From the NCBI GenBank assembly GCA_027559495.1, contig JAMXSV010000005.1:868001-932000 (forward strand): a DNA stretch of 64,000 nucleotides. The letters are read 5' to 3'. Shown in pieces: positions 1 to 12,817 of the stretch. How positions within the stretch are numbered: position 1 is the first letter of the stretch; each line of letters begins with the position of its first letter. The stretch is from Aurifilum marmelostoma (taxonomy: Eukaryota; Ascomycota; Sordariomycetes; Diaporthales; Cryphonectriaceae). Both the position numbers and the translations under genes were made by a program. The notes under the pieces are model-generated. The model was not told the DNA's origin. It ran no database searches and worked only from the letters and a program-made list of their open reading frames with translations.

Positions 1-3000
1 AGCTAAGATTTCCTTAATAAGTAAAAGCGAATATTAATTAGCTTAGATAATAGCATTAAGCATATAATAGTTAATATAGAAATGCAGCTTGCTACTAAAT
101 TTCTTAATAAAGATTATAAGCGCTTCTGCTAATAAGCTGCTTACTTATATATATTCTAACTCTAATAGTTCTGTAAGGGTCTTTTTTAGGACTAATAATT
201 TATCCCTTAATATTTTATAAAAGGGGCTCTAAAGGATTTCTAACTGCCTGCTATTTTTATCTTATTCTAAGGTAATCTTATAATCTACTCCTTTGCAGTG
301 TAGTAGCAGCTTCTCTTCCTTCTTTTTATTAAAGAGTTCTATCTACTATCGAAACTATTTTAGCAGCTTATTCTCTACTAAAGCCTTCTTCTTTAGTGCA
401 AGTGCCTTATTAATATTAGCTAGGGTTATTGCAAATAGCTGCATTTGCGCTATTTATAAGCATCTGCCTTATTTTACCTCTGCCTCTAGTATAAGAGCGC
501 TTATGCTACTAATTTTCTAGTGCACTGCTAGGGCATAATCTCTTTCCTAGATCTTTAGGCCTGCTGCTTGCCTAATGCTTAGGAGATGCTTATATACTAT
601 ATAAATAACTTCTTCTTATTTTATTTAAGGCTTCTCTAAAATTATATTATAGTTAAATTAGGAAATAATATATGCTTAGACTTAGTGCATATAGCTATCT
701 AAGTTAGCCTTAAAATATATTATTTCGGAGATTGCGCTTAGCTTCTAAGCAGCTTAATTTATTATAGCTTTATAGAGTATTCTTAATATTATTAAGATGC
801 ATAGAAAGGCAAGTCTTCTAATAAGCTTCTTACTTATAGTACTATAGCAGTTATATCCTTAATCTACTAATGCATTTATAAATTAAGTTTTATTGTATAG
901 CAGATCTACTATAAAAAAGGACTTATTTAGCTCCTATTCTATCTTATTTCTATTAAATTTTAGCCTAGTAAGCTTTTGCGCGCAACTTTGCGTAAGAGCT
1001 ACTTTTTTTTCTTATTAAGATTAATAAGATTATTATTATTATTATTTGCAGTAGTAGTAGTAGCTTAGATACTGCTTTATATAAGCGGTATAGCTAGTAA
1101 GAGGCTGTATTAGTTTGCGCAGTAGTCTCCCTTGCTATATTAGAAATATAAGTTATTATTTTTTTATCTTTTAATTTCTTTATTTAATATCTATCTAGCG
1201 CATTGCTTAGAAGCAGCACTGCTTATGCTTATAGCATTAACTCTAGTTATTAGAGTATCTCCTTGCAAGTCTCTTCCTTATTAAGTTCCCTCTCAAGAGA
1301 TGCCTTCCGAGGTAATATTTGCTATTAAACTATTTTATCGCTTAATAAGTCTCTCTATCTTAGAAGAGATTAATAAGGCCTCTTTAACTTATATATAGTA
1401 GTTAGTTAGCATACTTATAGAAATAAGTTTATTTTAGAGCCTAATATTAATAGCTTCTTCTAAGATAGTAAGCTTTGCTTAATTAAGCTATAGAGTGCCC
1501 CTAGCTTTAGAGAGTACTTATTCCTAAGTAGCAAAAAAGGAGGAAAACTGCTAGTTCTTGCATTAATAGATCTTAAGGAGTGCCTGCGCTGCTTATTTAG
1601 CCTAGTTAGCATTATAATAGTAGCTAGCTAGATATTCTATAAAGGCTTAGAGATTGCTAGTTTAGTTAGGCCTTTCTAAGTTAAAGTAGGGATTAGCTAG
1701 CTTCTAAGCAGCTCTTTCGAAGTATTTAAATATAGCATAGAATTTATTATGCAAGTTTCTAATAAAGCGGATATCTTAGCTAAGTTTATAGCATATCTGG
1801 ATTTCCTATAAAAGAAACTTTAAGCAATTTCTATTAAATTTTTCGGGCTAAGGCAGGAGCTTCTATTGTATGCAAGGTTAGTTATTAAAATTGTTATTAT
1901 TATAGTTAAGGCCTTCCTCTTAGTTATAAAGGTATAAGCCCTGCTTATTAGCTACTTCCTATATACTTGCATATAATATCTTATTTACTTTAGTTCTGCA
2001 TAATCCAGCTTTAATAATTATAATACATTGCAATAGCGCTTGCAGTATCTCTTTATACTAATAGCTTAGAGTTTCTTAGGCAGTATAGCTAGCTGCTAAC
2101 TCTTCCTTAAGGAGCTAAGTAGTATAGGCGAACTAGCTCTCTTGCAGCTTGCATAGTTATTTGAAGGAGGCATAGAGATTTAGTTCAAGGCCTCTACCTG
2201 CTACAAAGGGTAGCTATTATTCTTCTCCTTCTATTATCAACTGCTATGCTTAAGTAGCGCCGTTGCAGTAGATAAGCAAAGCTAGAATATATATAAAAGG
2301 CCTAGCTAAGGGGTATGCACCTAATTAGGAGTCTATTACTATAAATATTCTAGCTTAGGGAGTAATAGGAGAAAGATAAGGAATTTTCTACCTGCAAGCA
2401 GCTAAAGAGCTACTCTGTGAGTATAGCGTAGCGTGCGTATCGTGTAGCGCGTCGTGTGGCGTTCCTAGCTTCAGTGGCTGCCGAAGCCCCATACACAGCC
2501 TCAGCCTGTAACATAAAGGAATAATTATATTTTTTATTAATTCTATTAGTATAATAATTCTAGTTAAAAAGATTATATTTTATATATTAGAAATACTAAC
2601 TTTTTTCCTTTTATATTTAGCAAATATAAATTATTTAAGAGTTTATTTTAATAATATCTTTAATAAATTTATCTATAATAATATTATAGTACTAATAGTA
2701 TATAAATAGAGCTATTTATAGTTCTTTTCTAGCAAGGCTAAAGAAGCAAGTATCTTTTTAAGCGAAATAAAGCTATAATATCTTTATTATTGCTTTAAAT
2801 ATTTTGCTACTAATTGCTTATATTATTTTCTTAAGAAAGTAAATTATAATAATATTAATTAAGTAATTTTAAATGCCATTATAAAGTTTTATTATTACTA
2901 CTAGCTAAATAGTATAGCGCTAAAATAATTTAAGTTTATTTTACGAAATAAGTATAAGTTTAATTATAAGATCCTTATAGATATAATATATCTTAATAAT

Positions 3001-5255
3001 TAATTAGTTCTGTATATTATTAATATATTTATAGCTTTCTAAAGCGCTTACTTTTTCTTTTTAATTTTAGCAAATAGTATATAAAAAGCTTTTTAAATGC
3101 TATAGATTAATATATACTAAGAATCTTAAAACTAAATTATATATAGTGCTAGTATTAACTTTGTTTTAGCAGAATTTTATAGTAAGGCGAAGATTATAAG
3201 CATTATATATAAATAGATCTTTATTAAGGCATACTAGTTAATTAGTAAAGTTAAATAGTATTATGCATCTCTTTATTATACTTTTAAGATTTTATGTATA
3301 GAATTTAATAATTAAATTTTAGCTAATGCAATTTTATAAATAACTATTAAGGCTATAAATAATATAGCTAATTCTAATAAATTAATACTAATATTGCTTA
3401 TTTTTAGAGTATATTCTTAAATAAGTTTAAACTTTTCTTTATTATTTATAATAATAAAATGCGCTAAAGCTATTTAAAAAGCAATAGTAATTCTTTAGAA
3501 GATTATTATAAAATGCTAAGTTAATAATATGCTAAATATAAGAAATAAACCCTTTACTAAGAATATTCTAGCCTGAATACTATAAAGCGAGATTTATATA
3601 TAAAGAAAAAAGAATAAATAGCAAGGCTTATATAAGGTTTTAGCAATTAATAGTTATAATATAATAGTAGATATAATTAATAGATTTATAGTTTTTTAAT
3701 TAATAGTAGTTTAATTATACTATTATAATAAGATAGAGATTAAAAGTTCTAAGAATATTAATAGATTAGAAAATAAGAAAGAGAGAGATTATATTATAAT
3801 GCTATATGCTAGCTGCTTTAATTATAAAAAAGAAAACGCTTTATAAGCTTAAAGAATAAGCTAAAGAATAATTAGCTTACTACTAAAATCTTTTTAATAA
3901 ATACAAAATAAGCTATATATAAGTTAACTATTAAATTGTATATTAATAGAGTTATTATAACTCTAAGTATACTATTTAAAGAGTTAAATTTAAAAGAAAT
4001 TAATAATCTTATTAGCTATAGCATTTTTAGCTTTAAGAGATATAATAAGGCTAAATATAGTAGAAAGCAATTATTTAAATTATATATAGTATATAAGATT
4101 AAAAGCAAAACTAATAAGCTTTATAAAAAAGTTTATCTTATTATTTAAAGCTATAATAATAGCAATAAGGTAGCTATTCTTATATAATTATTAATAATTT
4201 AGTATATAAGCTAGCGTTGAATTTTAGTAATAGTGCTAGTATTATTATAAGAAGGCATAATATAGATAAAATTATATAATATTATATAAGTATACTCTTA
4301 ATTATAAATTAATTTCTTTAAGATTATCTTTGCTATACTTTTAGCTAAGTTAAAGAAAAAATACTTTAAGAGCATAATTATATATATTATTTAATCTTTA
4401 TATAGCATTGCTAAGGCAAGTATTTACTAGTTTATAATATACTAAATTTATTACTAAATAAAGCTTAAAATATTGCTCTTAATATATAACTTATATTTAT
4501 TAATTGCAAAGAATAAGCTTTTTGCTTTAATAGATATATAGATAAATAATATTTTAATACTAATTATCCTTTAGCTTTTAGAGAAAGAAGAAGAGAAGCT
4601 TTAAAAGGCATAATTATATATAAGGCTAAAAATAAGGCTAATAATAGAGATCCTTATTAACTTTAATAAAGCTAAGTTAATACTTAATAGAAATACTCTT
4701 TAGATAAGGCAAAAGGAATAAGATGCAAAAGTTTATAAGATTAATAGAAAAGTAAAAAATTATGCCTAATAGTATTTTAAATAATATGCTAAAGAAGTAT
4801 ATATTGCTTTAATTTGCTAATTAGAAGCTTTACTTAACTTATTAATAGCTATATAAGCTTGCTAGCTTAATAAAGCTAATTATAATAAGCTTAATAAATG
4901 CTTAAAATAGCAAATTAATAATTTATAGCATAAATTATAGTATATTTCTATTAATTTTGCTATCTCAAAGTTAATAGTTTTTATAAATAGATTATTTATT
5001 AATAATAAAGATTTAAGCTTTTTACTAAGCTTTATTATTGCTTTTATTAATAAAGATATTATAAATATAATATTTATAATTAATAATAATCTAATTTATT
5101 AAAGTTTAATAAAGTGCAAATATATTATATAGAGCATTTTAGCTTTTAAGATTTATAAAGTAATTAATAGGATTAATATTAATATATTTTTTATAATAAT
5201 TTTAAAGATAATTATAAAGTAGCTATTATTGCTTATTATCTCTTTAATTATTTAT

Positions 5256-5510
5256 ATAGATTTATATTTCTTATATAAATATTTTATTAAGCTTAGAATA
5301 ATAAAGAAAAAATGCTCAATAATTATTATTATAGCACTTTGCTAGTTATACAAGCAATAAGAGATAGCAGAGATATAATAGATTAATAGCAATAATAATC
5401 TAGCTAATGCTCTTATTAAGGCATTACCTAATAAGATACTAGAGTAACTTATTAATAATAATAAGCTAATAATCTATATAAAGGGATTTATAAAGAGTCC
5501 TTAAGGAGGA
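5256..5510 (+). mobile_element. Fossil of Ty1/copia RNase H / polyprotein end
   Basis: One forward frame from 5256, read through several stops, still resembles the C-terminus of fungal copia polyproteins. It shows a block around IAEI at about 5370, then a segment reading NLANALIKALPNKILE. Family members have NPADALTKA-type residues there, and each difference can be explained by C-to-T or G-to-A change. The rest of this element probably extends upstream into the desert, but I could not follow its reverse transcriptase. It is heavily degraded and non-functional. Confidence 0.5.
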
Positions 5511-8500
5511 TAGAGATAGAGGATATTGCGAGAAAAGAAAAGATTGCTAGTATAGATTCTACTAAGCGAGCGATAGCAATGTATTATTGCGATAGGCATA
5601 TATAAGCTATATCCTAAACTATGCGCTATAGGAATAGCCTATAGCAACGCATATATATATTAGCTAAATAGATAGCTCTTTAATTAATTAACTAATAAGC
5701 AATTAAAATACTAAAATACCTATTCTATTATATGTATATATTAGGCCTAGCTAATATATTTAAATATTTAAAGCATTTATAATCCTTCTCTATAAGCTAT
5801 TAGTCTTTATTAATTTAGAGATATAGAGTAAATTCTTATTTAAGTGCTTATTTTAGCTATTCTCAGTAACTAAATCTTATTTCATGCCTTTAGTTATAAT
5901 TATTCTATTAAGTATAGCTTAGTTCTAAAAGATTTAGCCAGTAGTTTAATTAATTTAAGAATTATGCTTCTTAAGCTAAGAAAATTCTAAAATTAACTTA
6001 TAATATATTATATCTATAATATTAAAGATAATATTAATTATATGTTTTTAGTTTAAAATAGATAAGTAATTAGTTTTCTTATTAATTACTTTTTAATTAT
6101 ATATAATTAGTTATTCTTTTATAGTATTAAGTATATAGGGTTATTTTTTCTAATACTATAATATTTATATTATATTAATTATACATAAAGAAATATAATT
6201 TCCTTATACGCTATTATTTAATAATATACAATACTATTGCCTATTAATATTTATATTAAATAATATATATATATAGCTTTTTCTTACTATTATATATAAA
6301 GATTTTATAGTCCTAATTAGCTATAATTTCTTTATAAGCAATCCTTTCTTTTTAGGAATTTCTAAGCTCCTTACTGACTAACTTCTAGGCTTATTATTAA
6401 GCATACTTATAATACATCTTATAGCATTGCTATATATACTAGGTTTATACTTTGCTTTAGATATAGATAGTGCATTTCTTTATAAAGTATTGCTTTTATT
6501 TATATTTTTGCTTAATGTAAAGTTTTAAGCAATCTTTTAGTAATTTAATAAATATATTATAATGCCTTTTATTTAGAACTTTTCTAAATTATAGTTTAAA
6601 TTTCTTATATACTTAAATAATTTGCTCTTTTTCCTTAGCTAGAAATTATTTATATTTAACCTTTTCTTTAAAGTAAATTTAATAGCTATAGTAAGTATAT
6701 AAGATCTATGCTAGCTAGTAGTGCTAGAGATAGAATATATTAATCCTAAAATCCTTTAATTTTTCTACTTTATAATTTTAGATTAAAATGCTTTTAAAGA
6801 GTTCTTTAAGAGAAATCTTATATATTAAATATTCTATTTAAATATTATTATTTAAATTATAAAAGCTAATACTATTTTATCTGCTAATTAGCACTAATTC
6901 CTTTAAGGTATTTATATATTATTGCATAATAAGCTTAGAAAAGTTATTAAGCTATCTATTTTAAAATATTTTCATTTTAAAAGTAAGTATTTTTATAATA
7001 CTTTCTTCTATAGAAGCTAGTATAAAGTCTATATTTTCTAAGTTATTATTGCGCCTATTATAGGCTAGAGATACTATAATATCTAATATATATTTATTAT
7101 TAGCTGCAAGCTATATAAGATAATGCTATAAAAGGAACTTCTCTAAGTTTTTTCTTTTCTTAGATTTTTAATCTATAGAGCTAGTAGAATAATTTAACTA
7201 TTTTATATTTCTTATAAAAGCTCTGCTTCTAATAGCAAGTTATTAATTTCTTTTAAGTGCTTTAGAAAACTATTTTGAACTTGTTTTCTCTAAAAGATGC
7301 AATATGCAATTATTGTTATAGTATATAGTTTAACTAAGTAATTTATAATTAGTAAAGTTTATTATTTATTCTATTAAGATATTTTCATTTAGCTAATTAA
7401 GTTTCTACTATATAGTAATATTAAGCTATTATTCTTTTCAAATAGATTGCTATTGTTTTCTTTATAGCTATTAATATTCTTATATAAAGTATTTAATCTT
7501 TTTATAATTAAAGTATGCCTTATTGCTCTTACTTTAAATTTAAAAATTATTTTATTAATAGATAGTATTAAGTTCTATTAAGCTAGCATATATACTGCTA
7601 CTTTGCGCTATACTTCTATAATTTCGCTATTTACTTTAATAGTTAGGCTAAAATTAATAGCGCTTAGTACTATTAGCTAGGATTTCAAATTGCTATAGTT
7701 AGCTATTGCTTTTGCAATTCTTTTCTCGCTTATATTTAAAAATGCAGTTATTAATATATATTGCTATACTAATATATTTTAATAGATTATTAAGTTAGTC
7801 TTACTTATAGAGTTTATTGTTAACTTTATTTTTTAATTTTTTATAAAATTAAAATATTAATGCTTTATTTTCCTAAGCAATATTTTCTATATATTATCTA
7901 AATTTAGCTATATAATCTAATATAGCCTTAATTTATTTAAAGTCTATAAGGCTTTATTCTGCTATATATTTCTTAGTAGAATTACTAAAGGCATTCTTAA
8001 GTGCTTTTTTAAATTCCTAAAATAAGTTAAAGATAGCTTTAGTTTTCTTATTGCAGTTATTTAGCATAATTAAGTTATTAAGATAATTGCATAAAGAGAA
8101 TTTGAACTAAATAAGAGCATTACTTTTTAATTAAGTTTCTATAAAGACTACCTTTTCTTCTTTATTTATAAATTGCGCTAAATAGTAAAGAAAGTAAGCC
8201 TTATATTAAGTAATAAAGGCTTAAAGAGTACTTTTTAATCCTTTATAAGGAATTAACTTATTTATTTTATAAATCCTAATTTAAGTATTGCTAGATTCTT
8301 TAAGTTTTTAAATATAAGCTTATAAGGCAGTAATAATTTGCTATAGCTTTACATTAGCTTAGGCTTTGCTTATAATAGAGGAGATTAGAATTTAGAGAGA
8401 TATTATATTTTTATATTATTTAAGAAGAAATATATTAAATTATACTTAAATAAAAGTTATTCAAATATAATAAGCGCTACTATAATTAAAGTATATAATA

Positions 8501-9956
8501 AATATATAAAAGATTTATATTAAGCAAATATAATATTAAGATATACTTTAAAGAATATAGAAATAATTTTAAAGTTCTTTATAATATATTATTAGCAGTA
8601 AAGCTATTACTTATATAAGAAGTAATATTATAGATTAATAATTAAAGAGCTATATATAATAATTTACTTAATTAGTAATAATTATATCTTTATATATTCT
8701 GCTTTTCTATTAAGTTAATAGAGTTAATAGTTAACTTCTTTAAGTAGTTAATAAAGTCGATAATTAACTCCTTTAACTATATATTCTTTATAATCCTAAC
8801 CCTAAATTATATAATCCTAGTTATATAATTCTGCACTAGAGTATTAGACTCTTAGCTCTTTGAGATCCGTTCTAAGTAGCTTTGGTGCTATGCTGCAGTT
8901 TCGTCGTAACCTGCATATTAGATAGGTTATAATAGCCCTATTAATCTAAGCGTGCTATATTATAAGAATAGCAAACTAAGGCTAATAAGGCATAGAATTA
9001 AAATAAAAAATCTACCCTAGACCTGCCTAAATAGCTTATAGAAGATCTAAATTAAAAAGAGAGCAAAAGAATATATTATTATTATTTATCTAAAAGCAAA
9101 GCTAGTAGTAAGTATTCCTTTTCTTATATAAGGGATCTTCAGGACCTACTACCCTTCTAAACTTAAGGCTCCTTATACTAGCTACTATAATAGCAGATAA
9201 GGCTAATAGAGTAGATGTTTTCATTTAGGGCGGGGTTATATATTCTAACCCTAACCCTTAGGTCCTCTCTAGGCTAGAGAGGCAATTTGCAGCAGCAGCA
9301 AGCTAGATCTATAATCGATAGGGAGAGAATAGATTAGTCTTTACTAGCTATTCCTTATATTTAATCCAGAAAAAAGACATTAGATCTTAAGCTTAAACCT
9401 CTTTCCTTAAGTATATCTTAGCTATAGGCATATATGTTTTTCCCTAGTTATCTTTAAGGGGAAAACTATATAATAATAATAATTTCCTCTTAAAATATCT
9501 TCTTTTAATAGCTAGTAATTTACTGCTTTTGCAAATAGATAAATAAGCAATAAAATAGCGCTTAAGTAGATAAAGAAAGTATTTATTCCTAGTAGCTAGC
9601 TAAAATTTAAAAGCTAAGCTATTAATCCTAAATAGGTATAGCAGCTATATAACAAGTAAATTTATATATTAGTACTACTAAAATAATAGTTTATTCTATA
9701 ATCCCTTAATTTAAGAGTCTTCTTTTCACTTAAGCAAGCTTATAGAAAAAAGCTTAGCTATTTAAGCCTCTATGAGGATTTAATAGTTTATAAAAAGCAG
9801 CTTTTCTTTTAGAATTCTTTATTGCTTATTAGAAAGGGCTCTCTAGCTAGAATATTAAACTAAATAGAAAGCTTTTAGCTTATAGCTTATTAGATTAGCT
9901 AAGCTACTCTAAAGCCCTTTTTTTTAAAAAAATAATTTATAATATATTAAAAGCTA

Positions 9957-10160
9957 GTATGAGGGTCTAACGCCTACAGTTCGACTCGTAGGGGTGCCCA
10001 ATTGGTGGTAAGATTAGCTATGCTAGAAGGAAGAGTGCAGGCAGTCCGCTACTGGACTGTCTGCGATCCTAAATAGTGTAAGAGTGTAGCCCTGGTCACG
10101 TAGTGCCGCCTCGGCACCCTAGCGCTCGAGCTAAAGGCTCAAGCCTATTACAGTTAAGCT
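9957..10160. other. Hairpin-rich, unmutated GC islet
   Basis: A 200-bp patch of normal composition inside the AT desert, dense in inverted repeats. CCTAC (9973-9977) pairs with GTAGG (9988-9992). An 11-bp arm at 10037-10047 pairs with 10054-10064 with one mismatch. GTGCCG (10103-10108) pairs with CGGCAC (10112-10117). TAGC (10120-10123) pairs with GCTA (10130-10133). The first loop contains GTTCGACTC, which fits a pol III B-box, but no proper tRNA fold or A-box is seen. It could be a transposon terminus, a SINE-like relic or a small structured RNA. Confidence 0.35.
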
Positions 10161-10590
10161 AATTTAGGCTTAAAATCAATAATAGAATTAAGAAAGACTC
10201 TTTAACTTTTATTAAGCTAACTAGATATATATTTAATGCATTAAAAGGCTAAGGATTTATACTATTAACTAGATAAGTAGTAGAACTATCTTTCTTCTAT
10301 TGCTAAGCAATATACTCTTTTTAGAAAGATATAGAAAGGTTAGAATAAGAGAGATATAGCTTTAAGTAAGGCTCTAGAGAAAAGTTAAGTATTAAAACTA
10401 AAAAGAAGGAAGGTTAAAATAAGCCTAAATTTAAAGTTTGCAGGGATTAAGGATATATAGAGAGCTTAAAATATAGTTAATCTAGTTAATAATAGTTTAA
10501 ATAAGAGCGATATTAAATTAGTTACTAATAAGGAGGATTGCTTTATAGTAAGTAAATAGGGCAGAAAAGTAGATAAAATTAATATATATA

Positions 10591-11298
10591 TTTATGTGAA
10601 GTGTGGTTGGCCAGGGGTGCTAGAAAGGGGGTGGTCTAACTTATATAGAATGTGCAGATCGCTTTCTTTATAATTAGCTGCGTTAGCGAATATGCATAGA
10701 ATTCTAATAAGTTCCCGCACTTGACTAAGTAGCAGAACGCTTGCTTGAGCTATAATAGCGTTAAGAAGGTTCTAAGTATTTTAGGTGAGAAGGAGGTTAA
10801 GAGCTGCTGAAGTATCTACTTACCTATCAATAAAGCGGTATGCGCTGCTTTAGTGCAATAATATGCACTGTTATATGGAAGGAGACAAATTCAAAAGACT
10901 AATAGGATCCGAATTCTTAGTAGTTACATTCCCAGCTGAGGAATAAACCTAGGCTCCACGTTAATAGCATATTTCACTTTTTCCGCTTTGTTAGCATTGT
11001 ACCCTCTCCTTCTCACCTCAACTGGCGGAGCATTTGTGTTTATACCATCTCATAAATTTTGGAGGCCTCACTTGCGAGTGTATCTCGTGATTGATGCCCG
11101 AACCGAGAACATCAACGTAAGTCTATGTTGGTTCGGTGCCGTATAATTTGCCTATATGTGTCCCCATCTTGCCTAGGCAATAACTAAAGCTCAAATCTTC
11201 CTATATAGCTATGGTACCCAAGAGCACGACTTTATACCTCTCTAGTTCCAATTCTCACTCTAGCTACTGTTACCTTAATTCGCAAAGGATCTCTTGCT
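10591..11298. other. Edge of repeat block and 3' flank of the MFS gene
   Basis: Composition returns to normal from about 10,595. No gene is seen. The stretch from TGTGAAG (10595) to TTACA (10928) has LTR-like ends, but I found no partner repeat or target duplication, so it is not called as an LTR. The rest is the 3' flank of the MFS transporter that ends at 11299. Confidence 0.5.
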
Positions 11299-12817
11299 TC
11301 ACTCCGTATATATCTTCTTCTGTCGTCTGTGATGCAAATAAGCAACATAGCCCAATAACACACTCCCACCTAGTGTCATTGCTCCCGAGAATGCGAAAAC
11401 AGCCTTGAAACTTGCTGAATTGACCTGGATAGCTCCAGCTATCGGTGGTCCAACAAGCATAGCGAGACCAGCAAGGAAAAAGGACGTCCCGATCCTTGCA
11501 CCAATAGTGCTCATATCTGGACTCAAAGCAGCCACAGCGGACGGAGGTAACATAGCTATACCACCGTAAACAGCGCCATATAACAATATGATAACAATTA
11601 GACCGCCATACGTATTGACTCCCATCCATGCCAATGATAAAATCCCGGCGAGGGCCATGCTAAAAGCATAAACCCATAGCGGCCCAAGTTGATCACTAGC
11701 AACGGCTATGATCAGTCGACCAGGAAGCGAACCTGCGGCTAGGATAGCAGCCATGTAAAACGCATTTTCCTGAGTTATGCCCACGACATACTCCGCGAAA
11801 AGAGTATCGTAAAATAATGGAACCTGGAGACCGATCCAGCTGACGACGTTCAATAAAGACCAGGACGTGAAGATAGAATCCTGAAAGACTGCCGTGTCAA
11901 AAACCTTCCGCTTGCCCGGTGGTAGCCAGAACGGTCTTATAACCAGTAAAGGAACCATATTAGTCGCAAGAAGGATAAAGCCAACAGTGCGGACAGCCCA
12001 GGGAAATGAAACGCGCGTAATGAGCTCTCGAAGGACGATTGGATAGACGATCCCGCCGACGCCGCTTCCCGAGGCAGCAATGCTGCTTGCTAGGCCTCTC
12101 TTCCTGCTGAAGTAAGTGTTGATAGAGGTTATGGCTGGAAAGAATAAACATCCCATGCCCAGGCCTGCGCAGACACCTAGAGAGAGAAACACGGCGTAAT
12201 ACTCCGTGGCGATACTAGTGAGAAGTATACCTGATGACAGGAGGATAACACCCGTTATAAGGATGTAAATAAAATATCCTTGATCGTAGAGAGGCCCGGT
12301 GATAATGCCAACCTCAATCAAGAAGAAAGCTTGCATCGTTCCAATCCTATAGTTTCTTAGAACAAAAGCTTCACACAGTCCTATAAGCCTGACGCCTGAA
12401 ATAGATGTCGACAGAGAAGCAACTCTATCATGGAGGATGGGAACATCATTTCCTAGCTCACATACCATGATATCGCCGAGGATGAGAATTCTTGGAGGAT
12501 GTGGTTATGATAGTAACTCTGGAAGACGCCGAACGATATCATAAGGCCCCTAAATGTGTGATCAATTAGCAAGGTGCGAATTCATATTCAGCGCTGGGAT
12601 GAGCACTATACCATGTGTTGAGATAAATGACAAATCCTCCGAAGACTTGCAACCACGCTCGTAGACCTCCGTCAGGAGCTTGTGGCTGACTGGATTCTTG
12701 TGGGTTGGATTGCAGCGGGATTGGCTCAGTGGCCATAGACGTAAAATGGTTTTGGGATATCGTTTTACTTTCTTCCTGACTGAGATCTGCCGGCATATCG
12801 CGCTGATCGCTTTCCAT
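11299..12817 (-). CDS. MFS transporter, monocarboxylate-transporter-like
   Basis: A plasma-membrane major facilitator of the fungal MCT-like group, probably exporting or importing an organic acid or the product of the neighbouring cluster. I predict three exons on the minus strand: 12817-12612, 12549-12466 and 12346-11299. The introns are 62 and 119 nt, all phases agree, and the product is about 445 residues, normal for the family. The N-terminus is hydrophilic. It is followed by PDGGLRAWLQVFGGF, the usual MCT-like entry into helix 1, then SFGVFQSYY. About twelve hydrophobic segments follow, with a longer charged loop near PPGKRK in the middle. The gene is the left-hand member of the NRPS-like/PKS cluster and reads the same way as the NRPS-like gene. 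The family is sure. The substrate is unknown. Confidence 0.85.

Larger units (their letters stand above)
1..10590. repeat. AT-rich RIP-degraded repeat desert
   Basis: About 10.6 kb of very AT-rich sequence, saturated with TA dinucleotides and stop codons in all frames. Almost no reading frame exceeds 60 codons, and the few that do (near 293 and 3936) look like chance. This is what RIP leaves of transposon DNA in Pezizomycotina (C-to-T changes on both strands, rich in TpA). One recognisable fossil lies at 5256-5510. Short islets of ordinary composition survive near 2405-2510, 8850-8935 and 9957-10160. No functional gene is seen. Element boundaries inside the block could not be resolved by eye. 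Confidence 0.85.

Noticed and set aside
293..520. Short frame in the AT desert as a gene
   Set aside because: Low-complexity Ser/Phe/Leu frame in RIP-mutated repeat DNA, with no family likeness.
3936..4148. 70-codon frame rich in Lys/Ile/Asn
   Set aside because: Composition is that of the AT-rich background. It has no motif and is surrounded by dense stops.
9240..9265. Telomere-like CTAACCCTAACCC
   Set aside because: Only about two units, inside repeat DNA and not at an end. There is no array.
9973..9992. tRNA T-arm-like CCTAC-GTTCGACTC-GTAGG
   Set aside because: The loop is too long, no acceptor or D arm can be built, and there is no A-box upstream.
10595..10928. Possible 334-bp LTR (TGTGAAG...TTACA)
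   Set aside because: No second copy and no target duplication found by eye.
12720..12735. tRNA A-box-like TGGCTCAGTGG
   Set aside because: It lies inside the first exon of the MFS gene, with no B-box or cloverleaf nearby.
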